From: Glutinoglossum americanum
Lineage: Eukaryota; Ascomycota; Geoglossomycetes; Geoglossales; Geoglossaceae
NCBI GenBank assembly: GCA_020080175.1
Contig: JAGHQL010000217.1
Location: forward strand, 1 to 39,687
Length of the DNA: 39,687 nt
Direction of reading: 5' to 3'
The notes under the pieces are model-generated. The model was given only the letters and a program-made list of their open reading frames with translations, made no database searches and was not told the DNA's origin. Both the position numbers and the translations under genes were made by a program. Numbering within the stretch: the stretch's first letter is position 1; every line of letters starts with the position of its first letter. Shown here in pieces: positions 7,713-18,860 of this stretch.

Positions 7713-10700
7713 ATGCCTCGAAAAGCGTTTCTTGCCGATCTAGAGGCTGCTCTAAAAAACAACATAGTGGTAGATCAGATATCTAACCTTCACGCTGGGG
7801 AAGAGGATGGGTCGTTCAACTTCACTTTTACACCGCTAGGGTTTGACTCCACTGCCGTGGCTATTACGGCCCTCATTTTAGGTACAATTCGCTTTCAAGG
7901 TTGGCGCCTTTTGCTGACCCAGCTGCAGATCTCCCAAGTTACCCCTCAGAACATCAGATGATGTTGTATACCACCTCTGATAGCCTACCTTCCGTGGACT
8001 CTGCTCTCCAAGATATGTCAGCGTTTCTGAAGGGTGCTCCGGTAGAGAAAGCTCTTTCCGTAGTATCAAACTATCTCACTAAAGCACTCTCTGGGGCGCA
8101 AGATAATCCAGTTCTCCTTAGTGATACCGACGGCGATGACGGCGGGGAGATGTCTACAGAGGAGTATCAAGATGTCGATAGCAACGACGGCTACGCCTCC
8201 GAAGACGGTTGGTCCAGTCATTCTATGGAGGAAGACAGCTTTGGACTTGCGGAGCTGAACGGCTGCGATGGCTCACAAACGAAAACTAACCCTACAAGCA
8301 AAGCCTCGGCCCCCAGTTTTCGTTCTCGAATCCGATCAGACCTTCAAGCAGCGAAGGATGCAGGGTTCAAGGTCGGTTGCTTAGGCCGGCTTATGAAGGG
8401 TCATAAGGCATATGTCAGCATCTCTTGCCGTATCTCGAAGCTTGGCATATCAGAAGAAGCCTTGCAGGCCTGGCAGCTCGAGGAACAGAAATATTTGATC
8501 TTTCTGATTGAATATGGAGTTGGGTATAAGAGCCTCGAAGAGCTAGTACAGGAGGAGCATTACCGTGCATGCGAAATTGAGATGCTCGTTGGTGTTAGCT
8601 CTCACTATAAACCTACCTGGGACGAGGCTATCTCAGCTTTCCGGAAAACCAACAGGTCGGGCCGCTCAAACGCGGTCAGTAAGGACAACGCGCCTGGCAC
8701 GACTACCCCTGTAGATGAGCTGGAGGCTGGCGCGCCAAAAGACAACATAGGACCGCCCACAGCAGATAGTGGCTTCCGAGATATTTTCATCGGTGCTCCT
8801 TTGCGCGAACTCCTCAATAGTAGGCTCTTGAGACTCCTCAAATACCGCTTATTCATGCGGTTTGGTTGGAGTGGCGCAGAGCAATTCTACTATGATCACC
8901 AGGGAATGTCCAGCGAGGACCTAATTTGGGGCGACGACGCCAAGTACTATACACCGGAGGTTTTTAAGAGCACCCTATCTCCACTCGTTATCGGTGATCA
9001 TCTATCAGATCTAGAAACCACAAGTCGGGCAGGCGTTCCCACTGCTTCGTTTCCGCTCATTGGAATGCAGTTTGTCCTCCGTCACCTTGTCCGCTGTACC
9101 GAATTTTGCATGGTGTGCCACTGCAAGGTCGATTCCGACTTCGAGTCGCTGAAGCCTTACGTATGCTCGCAACCGCTCTGTCTGTATCAGTACATGGCTC
9201 TAGGTTTTGGGCCTAGTATTGAGTACGAGATCTTGACACACCCTAGGGTCGCTGATTTACTAGTGAGCTTCTGCTCCGCCGGCGCTTCAATGGGGCGATT
9301 GAGGGACTTCCCCACAGGCATGGGTTTGACTGTTCCATCGACAGAGTCTTTTAGGATGCCTATTAAGTATCACCTAGATTCTCTTGAAATCACCCTTGAG
9401 GAATCAACGGGAGGAATCGCTGAGTGTCCTCTCAAAGTAGGGGATTGGATAGTATTAGAAGCCAATCCGCCTGTTCGGATAGAGAGACATTGCCGCGTCG
9501 TGGATATCTCCTGGTTTCCCATCTTGAAGTTAGGCAATCCGGTGGTCGTAGGGGTAAACCAAGAGCCTTCCCAAGAACTACAACCACCCACATTCTTCAC
9601 CAAGTATGACCAGAATTTCGATCGTCTTCCTGACCCCGAGAAACGGAAAGCTATCGTTTCGATCCTGGCCACTCTACCTAGCATATCTGAAATGCGTTCA
9701 TTCCTTACACGCGACAGTTCTCTTCATCAGTGGCATGACAGACTGTCCCCCGCCGCCTTAGGTATGCTTCGGTGGATCATCGCGTCAAATCGTTCGTGCA
9801 TAGTCGAGGTTGATAGCACTTCTGGAGTTCCAGGAGCATATGATCACGTAGCCGGTATGCCTGATTGGAAGCAATTCCGTTTTGCGATGGGCGCCCCCGA
9901 TAAGGAGCAAAGATTCCTTAATTCACTCATGGCCGTAGCCCCGGACCTCAACTTGAACCACCCCACCGTATTTGCATGGCACGGTAGCGGATTAGGCAAT
10001 TGGCATGGTATCGTTCGAGAAGGATTAAATTTCGACGAGGTCGTCAATGGCCGTGCCTATGGAAATGGCGTCTACCATTCCCTAGAGTCCGTTACCGGTG
10101 CCGGATATTCACGGGTTCCGTATGGCGCTGTACGTGCACACCTAGCCTTCTGGCCATCCAACCACTTACCCCGCTTTAGACGGCAGGAAGGGAGCTCTGG
10201 AGTGTTGAATGAGGCTAACGTGCATTGTAGTCAGTTTCGAATTACGAAGGGTGGCCTCGGAGCGAGTTGAAAGTAAGCGGTGCGATGTGTCTCAATGAAA
10301 TTGTAAACGTTACAGAGAAGTTTACCAGCCGGACCCCGCACCTTGTTGTGTCCCAGCTCGACTGGATACAAACACGATATTTATTCGTTAAATGCTGGAA
10401 CCAAACCAAAGCCGCAATTGAAGACCCGAAGCCGCCAGCCTGGTTTTTGTCTCAAGACCCCTTTTACATCGCCAAAGGGGACAATGGAAATCGTCTCGAA
10501 ATACCGATCAGTGCTGTGCGAACTTCAAATAAGTTCCGACGGCTGCAAGGCACTACAGCGCAGCTCCTAGCGGCTAAGAAAAGACGGATCAGTGGCACCG
10601 AGGGTCTCACCGAAGTTGGCTCCGTCGCAGACGACAGTGGAAGTGTTGGAACTGACGTCGAAGATTTAGAGCTCTTTTTCAGCGATAACGACGATCCAGC

Positions 10701-11449
10701 ACAAGACAACAAAGGGAAATCAAAGCTAAGCACTAACTATCGCCGAGACACCTCTCAAACGGACTTCCTACCTGGCACTCTTGACCTCTCATCACTTCCC
10801 ATTCTCAGTGCACCGGAATACGCCACCTCAACGGCAACCAATTCCATCCAGCGAGAGCTCCGCGCTATGTTAAAACTACAGGGGAGCCAGCCACTCCATG
10901 AGCTGGGTTGGTACATCAACTCCGAGCATATCGGGAATATCTACCAGTGGATCGTGGAACTGCACTCCTTTGACCCAGCTTTGCCGCTTAGTTCGGACAT
11001 GAAGAAGATGAATATCAACAGTGTGGTGCTAGAGGTGAGATTTGGAAAGGAGTTTCCAATGAGCCCACCGTTTGTGAGAGTCATTAGACCGAGATTTCTC
11101 AGCTTTGCACAGAGAGGAGGGGGGCATGTCACGGCTGGAGGTGCCTTGTGCATGGAGGTGCGTTGTACCGGTAGACTATGGTTTGGCTGTTAGTCCAGAC
11201 GGCGCAAGTTATGCTGACATCGCCTCATAGTTGCTTACTAATTCTGGCTGGAGCGCGGTGTCTTCCCTCGAATCGGTGCTTTTGCAAGTCCGGATGGCAA
11301 TTTCCAGCACAGACCCGTTCCCCGCTAGGTTAGAAGAGAGCCGTGTAGGGGATTACCAGGCTGGAGAGGCCATTCAAGCATACGTCCGATCTTGCAAGAT
11401 GCATGGTTGGGAGGTCCCTAAAGACCTTTACGTCATTAGTGAGCCTTGA
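7713..11449 (+). CDS. Fusion of a PARP-type ADP-ribosyltransferase domain and a UBE2Q-type ubiquitin-conjugating (E2) domain
   Basis: Four exons: 7713-7881, 7929-10129, 10231-11157 and 11231-11449, giving 1171 residues with every junction in frame. A Cys/His-bearing region (FCMVCHCK..., then YVCSQPLCLYQYMALGFGPS, about residues 405-440) typical of this fungal family comes first. The PARP catalytic domain follows (about 735-840): HGSGLGNWHGI with the nicotinamide-contacting His near 741, AYGNGVY with the Tyr near 772, then MCLNEIVN. Where PARP1 has the catalytic Glu (NEYIVY) this protein reads TPHLVV, so mono-ADP-ribosylation or loss of activity is more likely than chain formation. The C-terminal E2 domain (about 995-1165) has the UBE2Q signature GGALCMELLT, with the presumed active Cys near 1097; an intron splits this motif after GALCME. 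The protein probably links ubiquitin transfer to ADP-ribose chemistry. The architecture is known in ascomycetes; substrates are unknown to me. Confidence 0.9.
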
Positions 11450-13120
11450 GAAAATCAGAGGTAGGGGCAAGACGGTGGGTTTGGCTTTGTCGTTTTTGTT
11501 ACTGCACTTAGATCTTGCAGGTGGCCTTTTTTCCAGTCTATACACTATCTAGATCGGGGGCCATTCCCCGGCTTCCCTTCTCGATACCAATTCATTGCCC
11601 ACATCATGGAGCTCTGAAAAAATTGTTCTGGGGGCTCAAATTCATGTCAATTTTAGCGAATAAATGAAGAGGGCGGCGATGTCCAACGGGCGCTTGACTT
11701 TCCCCAAAGATCCAAAGTGGCTCAGTAGAGCTGCTGGCATCCGAATCAGCTAGGCTACCTAATAGTCGTTAGTATACGACTTTTTCCTCTGAGTTGATAC
11801 CGTGGGTACTGAAGACGGGTGTTTGTGAGTTTTATATAGGTTAGACGGGTAGGGTGGACAAGAGGACCGGAATAGTAATTCGATACGGATTTTTATCTGA
11901 AATATTCGAGCTAGGAACGTTATCAGGCCGTAGAATAACCTCAAAATTAGAGACGCGAACAGGTGGCCAGAGGGGGAGGCGCCAAGTAGCCTCCCCTGGT
12001 GTTTGACCAGGCTCCCTAATGACGCTCTCGTAGCTGAACTAGATGACCGATGGGGTTATGCCAGGCGCGGGCGTGATCCATCGCTACCGACCTTTTCGCG
12101 GTACGGTACGGGCCTTTGTCTTTTATTTTATTTTATTCTATTCTTCTCTCCCCCCACATCACCCTTTTCCGAATTCCAGAAATCACAGACGCCCGATGTC
12201 TTTCTCTCCCGCCGTTGGCCGCTGGCTCAGAGGGTATGTCGGGGACGAGGACGAGGACGGGTTGGTCTTGCGGGAGAAATAAAATAAAATAAAATAAAAT
12301 ATAAAGGATGGTATTTCGAGGTTGCGGGGGCAGGGGTTGGGCTTATTTATTTATTTATTTATTTATCTATTTATACTTGGGGTCGCCGCGTATCTCGTGG
12401 ATGGGAGTAATGTGGTGGGATGTATTTCGTAGGTTAAATGGATGAAAAAAAATAAAAAAAAATAAAATAAACCTTACGTGCGATTAGTGTTATAGAGAGG
12501 AGGACGTCCGTTGGTGGTCCTTCTTTGCTACTAGCTCGAGTCTTAGTGATGGCGCAAAATATTCTTCTGTCTGCCGTAGTGATACGTATAAACATGTGTT
12601 GGGGATAACGCTGATCTCCTCGCTTCTTGTGGGCGGATAAGAAACCACCGTATATATATATATACATGAGGTGATTGGTGTAGGCTTGGTTCTCGGGGTA
12701 GTAGGGAGTATTTTATTCTTTTTGCGGGATGGAGTTTTGATGTGATGTTTGGGGGGAGCCGGGTTGGGGGCTCGCTCGAGAAGGTGGTGGTTGGATATAG
12801 AATAGAGATGGCCACTAGGTGTGGCAGGAAGGTTTCGGGGGCGCTGTTGGCTCCTTTGCGGGGAGTAATTGACTGAACCGCATCGCTTTGGGTAGGGCAG
12901 TGGTATTCCATTCCCGAGTACGTCTGTGGCCTGGGTGTATATAGGTGTGGCTGGTGGTGCTTCCTCTCAGTAGTGTGGCTGGGCGTAATGCCGTAGGCCA
13001 TTGACCCGATCTCCGTACGGGGCGTGATGATGGCGCCTCAACCTCAGCCCATACCCGACCTCTCGTCAGGTTCCCTTTGCCGTCAAAACATTGCCGAACC
13101 CTTTATTATCCAGTATCTCT
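11450..13120. other. Intergenic, about 1.7 kb, with simple repeats
   Basis: No gene is supported. It holds the convergent 3' flanks of the UBC-PARP gene and of RPC17. Simple repeats include TAAAA units (12277-12301), TTTA units (12343-12373), a poly-A/TAAAA tract (12444-12470) and a short TA run (12652-12664). The 152-codon minus-strand frame at 12543-13001 is His/Pro/Thr-rich and looks random. Confidence 0.5.
12277..12373. repeat. AT-rich pentanucleotide and tetranucleotide microsatellites
   Basis: About five TAAAA units near 12280-12301 and six or more TTTA units near 12343-12373, separated by 40 bp of unique sequence. The repeat types are reverse-complement-like (TAAAA against TTTA), so the two tracts could pair weakly in a transcript. 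Confidence 0.75.
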
Positions 13121-13691
13121 CTATGCATTACTATCACCCCCTTCCACCCCCTCAGAACCCTCCCCCTCTCCTGGCCTCCCCAGTACCTCCCCGATAATCC
13201 TCAGCATAGCCTCAACTTCCTCTTCCTTGAACCTCTGATCCATCTCCTCGACGACCACGTCAAGCTCTGCTGTGGTCGCCGGTCGGAGGTTAAGTATCAT
13301 TAGGTATTCGGGCTTCTCGAGGGCATAGGGTCGGAGCGCGGAGATGAGGTCGCTGATCGTGGTTTTGGCGTATGCGTGGTTTATTTGGAGGGGCGATGGT
13401 GGTGTATGTAAGTAGTCTACGAGCTAGGGGGAGTAGATTGATTAGGGAGAAGGGAATTCTTGAGGGTCAGGCCGTCACTTGCCTCTTTCATTACAGTCTC
13501 AAGGTTTCCGCTCTTCATGGAGGCCGCGGCGCCGCGGTCTTTCGCGAGCTTGTCATAACGTTCCCGCATGTCTTCGAGATGCGTCAAGACTTCGTAATTG
13601 GAGAGCATTGCTGTTTGCATTTCTAGAATCTGTGCGAGGAATTTGGTTAGCATCAAGGAGCACGGAATCGGCGGTTAGGATTGACCTTCAT
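13121..13691 (-). CDS. RPC17: RNA polymerase III subunit C17 (Rpc17/RPC9)
   Basis: Three exons: 13691-13686 (just ATGAAG), 13629-13483 and 13423-13121, giving 151 residues. The N-terminus MKILEMQTAMLSNYEVLTHL matches the family start (MKVLE...LTNAEV in yeasts), followed by KDRGAAASMKSGNLETVMKE. The last exon gives LVDYLHTPPSPL, the HRDC-like C-terminal domain (ALRPYALEKPEYLMILNLRP) and an acidic, gly-rich tail. C17 pairs with C25 to form the stalk of Pol III and contacts TFIIIB, so it acts in tRNA and 5S rRNA transcription. The first exon is only six bases, with donor GTCAAT. The second intron (13482-13424) starts GCAAGT and is a GC-AG intron. Both unusual sites are needed to recover the conserved protein, which supports them. 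It lies 315 bp downstream of NOP58 on the same strand. Confidence 0.9.
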
Positions 13692-14006
13692 CCTGAATTC
13701 ACAGTTCGTACGGCGAAGAGGGGTCGTTGATAGCGAACCGCGGGTGGTAAGGAATGGCCTCACATGATTTCGGGTGTACCAATACTATTTGCGAAAGTTC
13801 CTTGTTTGCATCGTGGCTCTGGGTACACTGGTATTACGCAGTAAGTCACTTGCAAGGGCTCTTGAGTTTCAAAGCCGTTTGTTTGTCTTCCGATGACATT
13901 ATGTACTCCTGATTGTAAACACGAAATCCGATACATGTAGGCGAGTTAAGAATACATTCGCCTTATTCAAATCTACCTTCATACCGGTGGATATCACAAA
14001 GGGAAA
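13692..14006. promoter_or_regulatory. RPC17 upstream region / NOP58 3' flank
   Basis: 315 bp between the NOP58 stop and the RPC17 start, both on the minus strand. It must contain the NOP58 3' UTR and the RPC17 promoter. No clear motif is seen. Confidence 0.5.
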
Positions 14007-16044
14007 TCATGCGGCGCTCGACCCTTTCTCTTCCTTTCTCTTCTTCTTTGATTTTTCCCTCTTCTCCCCACTATCCTCCTTACTCCTCTTCCTTAGTTTC
14101 TCAGACCTCTCCTTTTCGCTTCCCTCTGCATCGGATTTCTCCCTTTTCGACCTCTTGGATGACTTCTTGCTAACTAGTACCGGAGTACCGTCTGCATTGA
14201 ACTCGATTTTCCCTTGATCTAACTTTTTCTTGTATTTCTTCACGCTTAGGCCAACTTCTTTCGCCTGGACGCCATAATTTGTCTCATCCAGTTCTGCAGC
14301 TTCCTTCTTTGACCTCCTCTTGGAGTCGGTGCCGTTTGGTTCCGATTTGCTTTTGAAAGATGCATTCGGAGTGATGGGTTCAGCGTCTTGTATTTCCTCA
14401 TCCTCAGCCTCTGAACTCCTATCCTTAGTTCCCTCGGCCATCTCTATATCACCATCTCTATCCTTTCTCCTCCTCTTCTCCTTGGGTTTCTTGATAGTAG
14501 AAGCAGCAGGCTCGTCTCCCACAAGACCGTCTGCATCCGGGTTGTACTTTCTGGCCTCTTTGACCTCCCACTTTCCAGGCGTGTCACCGAATTTTCCACT
14601 TGGGCCAACGGCAACACCCTTCGAGAGGAGAGGCTTCCCTTCTAGTGCTCTCAATCTCCGTTCAATCTTTGCTCGTGATTCTACAGCTAGTGCTGACCTC
14701 TCTTCTTCGGTAACATCTGCACCCTTCCCTTCGCCGTGGGCACTCCAATCCGCTAAAGCGTCCACGCGAATACCGATTGCGGCCTTTGTTGCGAGCATCC
14801 GCGCAATCTTTCCTTTGTTTCTCCCAGTAGCCTGGCCGATGAGCGACGCATGAAAGATGAGACCGTATTTCGGAGTATCGTGTTTGGTTTTTAGAGCTCG
14901 GAACAGGGCTTTCTCTGCCCCTAAGATTTGAATTGTGCTCGCTGGGCTCTTTGCTAGATTCATCAAACTACCTGCGTGCGCGATTAACCTGGCACCAACT
15001 AGTTCTCCTACAAGCGTGGTGAGGTTTGGAGCGATAGCTGTCATTCGAGCAGATAGGTAGTTCGATAGACTTTGTCTATATTCCGTGAATTCGACGACCT
15101 GCTCTGCCAGTAGTTTAATGTTGACCAAGTCCTCCTCAGTAATCTCTGTCCCCATGCTCACTTCAGCAGCGGCTTTCACAGCGGCCTCGATCTCTTCTGG
15201 TAGTATCGCTGCAAGATCTGTGTTGACGGCATTTGATCTCATTCCCATGTTGAGAATAACTCTTGCATAGGCAAGGTTGTCGTTAACAATCCTACCCATC
15301 TCTGGGAAATGCCAGCCGTACCACTCCTTCACGCGCATAGCGTACGTATTCAGTTCTTTGTCTAAGTCATCGAGAAGACCAATTGCCTGCACTATCATGA
15401 TGTCGACTTTATCCGGGGAGAATTTAAGCTTGTGGCGAGAGAGAGAGTGCGCCAGGCCAAGAGTCATAGTGGAAACGTCTGAGGGGAAAAGGCCAGGGAT
15501 TAGGGATGATAAGTGAGTTCGAATGGCACGGTAGACATCAGCGGTAGATGCATCAGAGATTACTTCAATCTTGAGGGAGGGAATCTTGTTGATAGCATTG
15601 CCTTTCCATTGATCGTATTAGTGGATTGATTTCATCCAAATCCGGTAGGGAAGAGAGAAAAATTTACCAAGCTTCGGGTCAGCCACAGCCAACGATACTG
15701 CCTTCTCTCTTTTGAGATTATCGAGAAGTGACGCAAGCAGAGGTGATACTTTCCCTTCGATGATAGCTGCGGATTCGTTGGTGGCCGTCTGAGATTTATC
15801 GAACTTTTGAAAGTGCTTTAGCTTCAGTCTGTCGGGAAAGAGCTCTAGTTAGTACCGGCCTTGAGCTAGTATAGCAGCAAACATATCTTATGGTGTTGTT
15901 AGGCTGAATTGGGACTCACAAGTTGCAGGTATCTTGCTCCGAGAAGGCATCTTCAGTGCTGTCTTTCCGCTTCAAGATCTTTTTGCTGCTCGCTTTTAGT
16001 AGAGCATAGCCCGCGCTTGTCTCAGTGAGAATAAAGAGTGTCAT
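14007..16044 (-). CDS. NOP58: Nucleolar protein 58, box C/D snoRNP core protein
   Basis: Exons 16044-15920, 15828-15668 and 15601-14007, all in frame, giving 626 residues. The N-terminus [18 protein letters not shown] is that of Nop58. The NOP5NT region (about 1-70), the NOSIC/coiled-coil region ([32 protein letters not shown], about 160-240) and the Nop RNA-binding domain ([30 protein letters not shown], then [11 protein letters not shown] and [18 protein letters not shown]) follow in the expected order. The last 170 residues are the Lys/Asp/Glu/Ser-rich tail typical of the family. Nop58 joins Nop56, fibrillarin and Snu13 on box C/D snoRNAs to guide 2'-O-methylation and early pre-rRNA processing in the nucleolus. 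It shares a 232-bp divergent promoter with VMA6. The introns (91 and 66 nt) are too short to look like snoRNA hosts, and no C/D boxes were seen in them. Confidence 0.97.
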
Positions 16045-16276
16045 CTTGGAAATTAGACACACCCAACTTTGACTAAAACGAGGGCCTTGACGAGCAGGTC
16101 TGGTAGCGGGCTCCCGTTCAAGAGCACCGAGTCGCGAAAGTTTTTTGGAGTTCAGTTGTGCGGTCGACTAGCCGATAATGTGTCACGTGCAAGCTAAGCT
16201 AGGCCATTGCTTCCAGTAACAACGTAGTTCGCCAGACATCACGGCGCCAGGTTCTAGGGTAAACAGTATTATTCAA
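16045..16276. promoter_or_regulatory. Short divergent promoter, NOP58 / VMA6
   Basis: 232 bp separate the two start codons. The segment contains TCACGTG (near 16181-16187), an E-box-like palindrome (CACGTG) of the kind bound by bHLH factors. The role of that site here is inferred from its position. Confidence 0.5.
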
Positions 16277-17561
16277 ATGGAGGGGCTTTTCTTTAACGTC
16301 AATAATGGGTATATCTACCATTTCTCTGCTGTATCATGCCAACCGAAAGCTGACCGTGATCTTAAAGCTACATCGAAGGTCTGGTGCGAGGGTACCGGAA
16401 CAGCCTCTTGACGAGTCAGAATTATGGCAACCTCACTCAGTGTGAAAATCTTGATGGTATGCTTCCTTTGGGAGACTAAGGTATATGTTCCCCAGGCTGA
16501 GCTACTTCTTAGATCTGAAACTTCAACTCTCTCCCGCCTATGGTGATTTTCTTGCTTCTCTTCCGCCCTCGCCATCAACATCTCTCCTCGCCTCGAAAAC
16601 TACGGACAAGCTCATATCCGAGTTTCGCTATATACGCGCAAATTCCGTTGGTTCACTGGCGAAATTCATGGACTACTTGACCTATGGTTATATGATCGAC
16701 AATGTAGCTCTTCTCATCACAGGCACCTTACACGAGCGGGATACCCGGGAGCTACTGGAGCGGTGTCACCCTCTTGGCTGGTTCGAGACTATGCCTGTGC
16801 TGTGTGTGGCCACGAACGTTGAAGAGCTCTATAACTCAGTATTAGTAGAAACGCCACTTGCGCCATACTTCAAGGGCTCTTTGAGTTCGCAGGACTTGGA
16901 TGAATTGAACATAGAGATAATCCGAAATACGCTGTATAAGTCTTATCTAGAAGATTTTTATCACTTTGTCAACAACCACCCAGACCTGGAAGGGACACCG
17001 ACGGCAGAAGTCATGTCCGAAGTTTTGGAATTTGAAGCGGACAGAAGAAGCATTAATATCACCCTGAACTCATTTGGCACCGAGTTATCTAAAGCCGATA
17101 GAAAGAAGCTCTACCCGAACTTTGGTAGGCTTTATCCGGAAGGCACGCTCATGCTGTCCCGAGCCGATGACGTTGAGGGTGTGAGGATCGCCGTTGACGG
17201 TGTGAACGACTACAGAACTTTCTTTGATGCTACAGGTTTGGGTCAGGGAGGTGGCTTGGGAGGTGCGAGTGCCGGTACAGGTAATATGAGCGGAGGTGGA
17301 GGTTCGGAAGGGAAAAGCCTGGAAGATATGTTTTATCAGAAGGAGATGGAGATCGCGAAGGGGGCCTTTACGAGACAATTCACATATGCGGTTGTCTTCG
17401 CCTGGGTCAAGCTAAGGGAGCAGGTATGTCAAACCGCATGTTAGCCTCGAGCCGCACCTTCCTAACCATCGACGCAGGAGATCCGAAATATTACGTGGAT
17501 TGCTGAGTGCATTGCACAGAACCAGAAAGAGCGGATCGGAAACTATATCAGTGTGTTCTGA
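16277..17561 (+). CDS. VMA6: V-type proton ATPase subunit d (V0)
   Basis: Exons 16277-16308, 16368-16456, 16513-17423 and 17478-17561, giving 371 residues. The N-terminus [20 protein letters not shown] and the following [16 protein letters not shown] are diagnostic of the d subunit, as are [40 protein letters not shown] and the C-terminal [17 protein letters not shown]. Subunit d sits on top of the V0 proteolipid ring at the vacuolar and endosomal membrane and couples it to the V1 stalk. A Gly/Ser-rich insert (about residues 281-308, [16 protein letters not shown]...) lengthens the protein slightly over the yeast one and probably forms a flexible loop. Exon phases are 2, 1, 0, and all joins are conservative. 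Confidence 0.96.
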
Positions 17562-18765
17562 GGTGGACTGGTTATAAATCTTGTCGGTTTCTTTGCTGGC
17601 GCATTGTCATTCGAGGTGCAAGCCTTTTTTTTTTTTTTTTTTCACGAGCCCGTGAACTTCAGCTTTCTCTCCCTCGGCGGTTGCGCTATAGTCTGTTCCG
17701 GTGTGTGTAAATGTATCCTGGGGATCTGCGCTGGACGACCAAGCGTAGCCATCCACAACGGTATTAATACATTGTAGAATCAGACTTCTCCGACTTTTGC
17801 CGGCACTGCAAGAATTTGAGGGACCAATGCCACATAGACTTCCGGGAGGTTTGCGCCGTTGCCAGACACGGATCATACAAGGACCCGGGATCTGGTTATC
17901 TGTGGAGTGGGATGGAAATTCTATTCCACCCACGGATCATCCGACCCACTCTCCCATCCATCGAGGGCCCTTGCTAAGCGACATTGGTCAAGATAGGCTG
18001 CATTGGCCTGCATTGGCCGCATCCGTCCCATTTTTTCCATCTTTTCCATTTTTCCCGCATGGGATCGTATGCTTTATCAGGTGAAGTAGGAAAAGTAGAG
18101 AGATCATTACGAGATGGGCAGCCGGGTTGACCACGGGTGTTTTTGGCATGTGTCAGGTACAAGCCAATCGCCGACCAATGAATCTCGGATTCTGAAACCC
18201 GTGGTGAAATGCGGCTTGGTGGGAGGACTGGCGAGTGCGCGACTGCACGACACACCCGCAGTATCATCGCGCAGCTCTAGGACCGTATAAATGAGGATAG
18301 CTCCCTTGCACACCGCTACGCACAAGTCATGGACCTTCATGATGGAGAGGCTCATCTCTGCGTCAAATGACTTGGAGTGGATAAGATGCTTTCCATATAT
18401 TTGGGCGATGCCTCGGGGGTGGCCTTATCGATAGCGCACCCATCACGGGCTGATTTGCCGAGTCAGCTCTAGTCTAGTGTTAATTCGTTCGGTGGAGAAA
18501 AAAAATTCTGGGGCCGGCGGGACACTTCACCACGGAAATCTCCCTTAAGAACAACTCAATCTGCTCTCCTCGCCTTCTCCCTTCCCTCACGCACTCTGGC
18601 CATATCCCCATGCGGAGTCTAGCTAGCCACTGCTAGGCTTCTTCTCCTTCTTTGTCTTCGCGCCAGTACAGACATTCTTCTTCTTGCTGGTGATTGGTGT
18701 GGCGTTCTTTCGCCGACATCGCAGAGGGGTTTTGTTCGAGTACCTTTCACGGTTCTCCAGATAAC
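17562..18765. other. Intergenic, about 1.2 kb
   Basis: No gene is supported. It contains the VMA6 3' flank, a poly-T run (about 17625-17642), and the PRS upstream region with CT-rich segments near 18560-18720. Frames on either strand lack domain-like sequence. Confidence 0.5.
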
Positions 18766-18845
18766 GTACGTCAATTCGCGGTTCTTGGGTTCTTCGCTCT
18801 ACTCTGAAAACAGTTGTCTCGGGACCTGACCTGCGATATCTTTAG
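18766..18845 (+). other. Candidate 5' UTR intron of the PRS gene
   Basis: A good donor (GTACGT at 18766), a branch-point-like CCTGACC near 18825 and acceptor TTTAG (18841-18845) lie 15 bp before the ATG at 18861. The 80-nt length fits the other introns of the window. It is inferred from consensus only. Confidence 0.4.
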
Positions 18846-18860
18846 TTTCCTGCAACAAGA

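Noticed and set aside
7901-7928. Apparent independent start of the long PARP frame
   Set aside because: The frame opens at TTG, not ATG. A 47-nt intron with a CTGAC branch point joins the real first exon from 7713 in frame.
12543-13001. 152-codon minus-strand frame
   Set aside because: His/Thr/Pro-rich random-looking sequence over simple repeats; RPC17, which ends at 13121, needs this as 3' flank.
15829-15919. snoRNA inside the NOP58 intron
   Set aside because: No box C or box D in a suitable arrangement, and the intron is only 91 nt.
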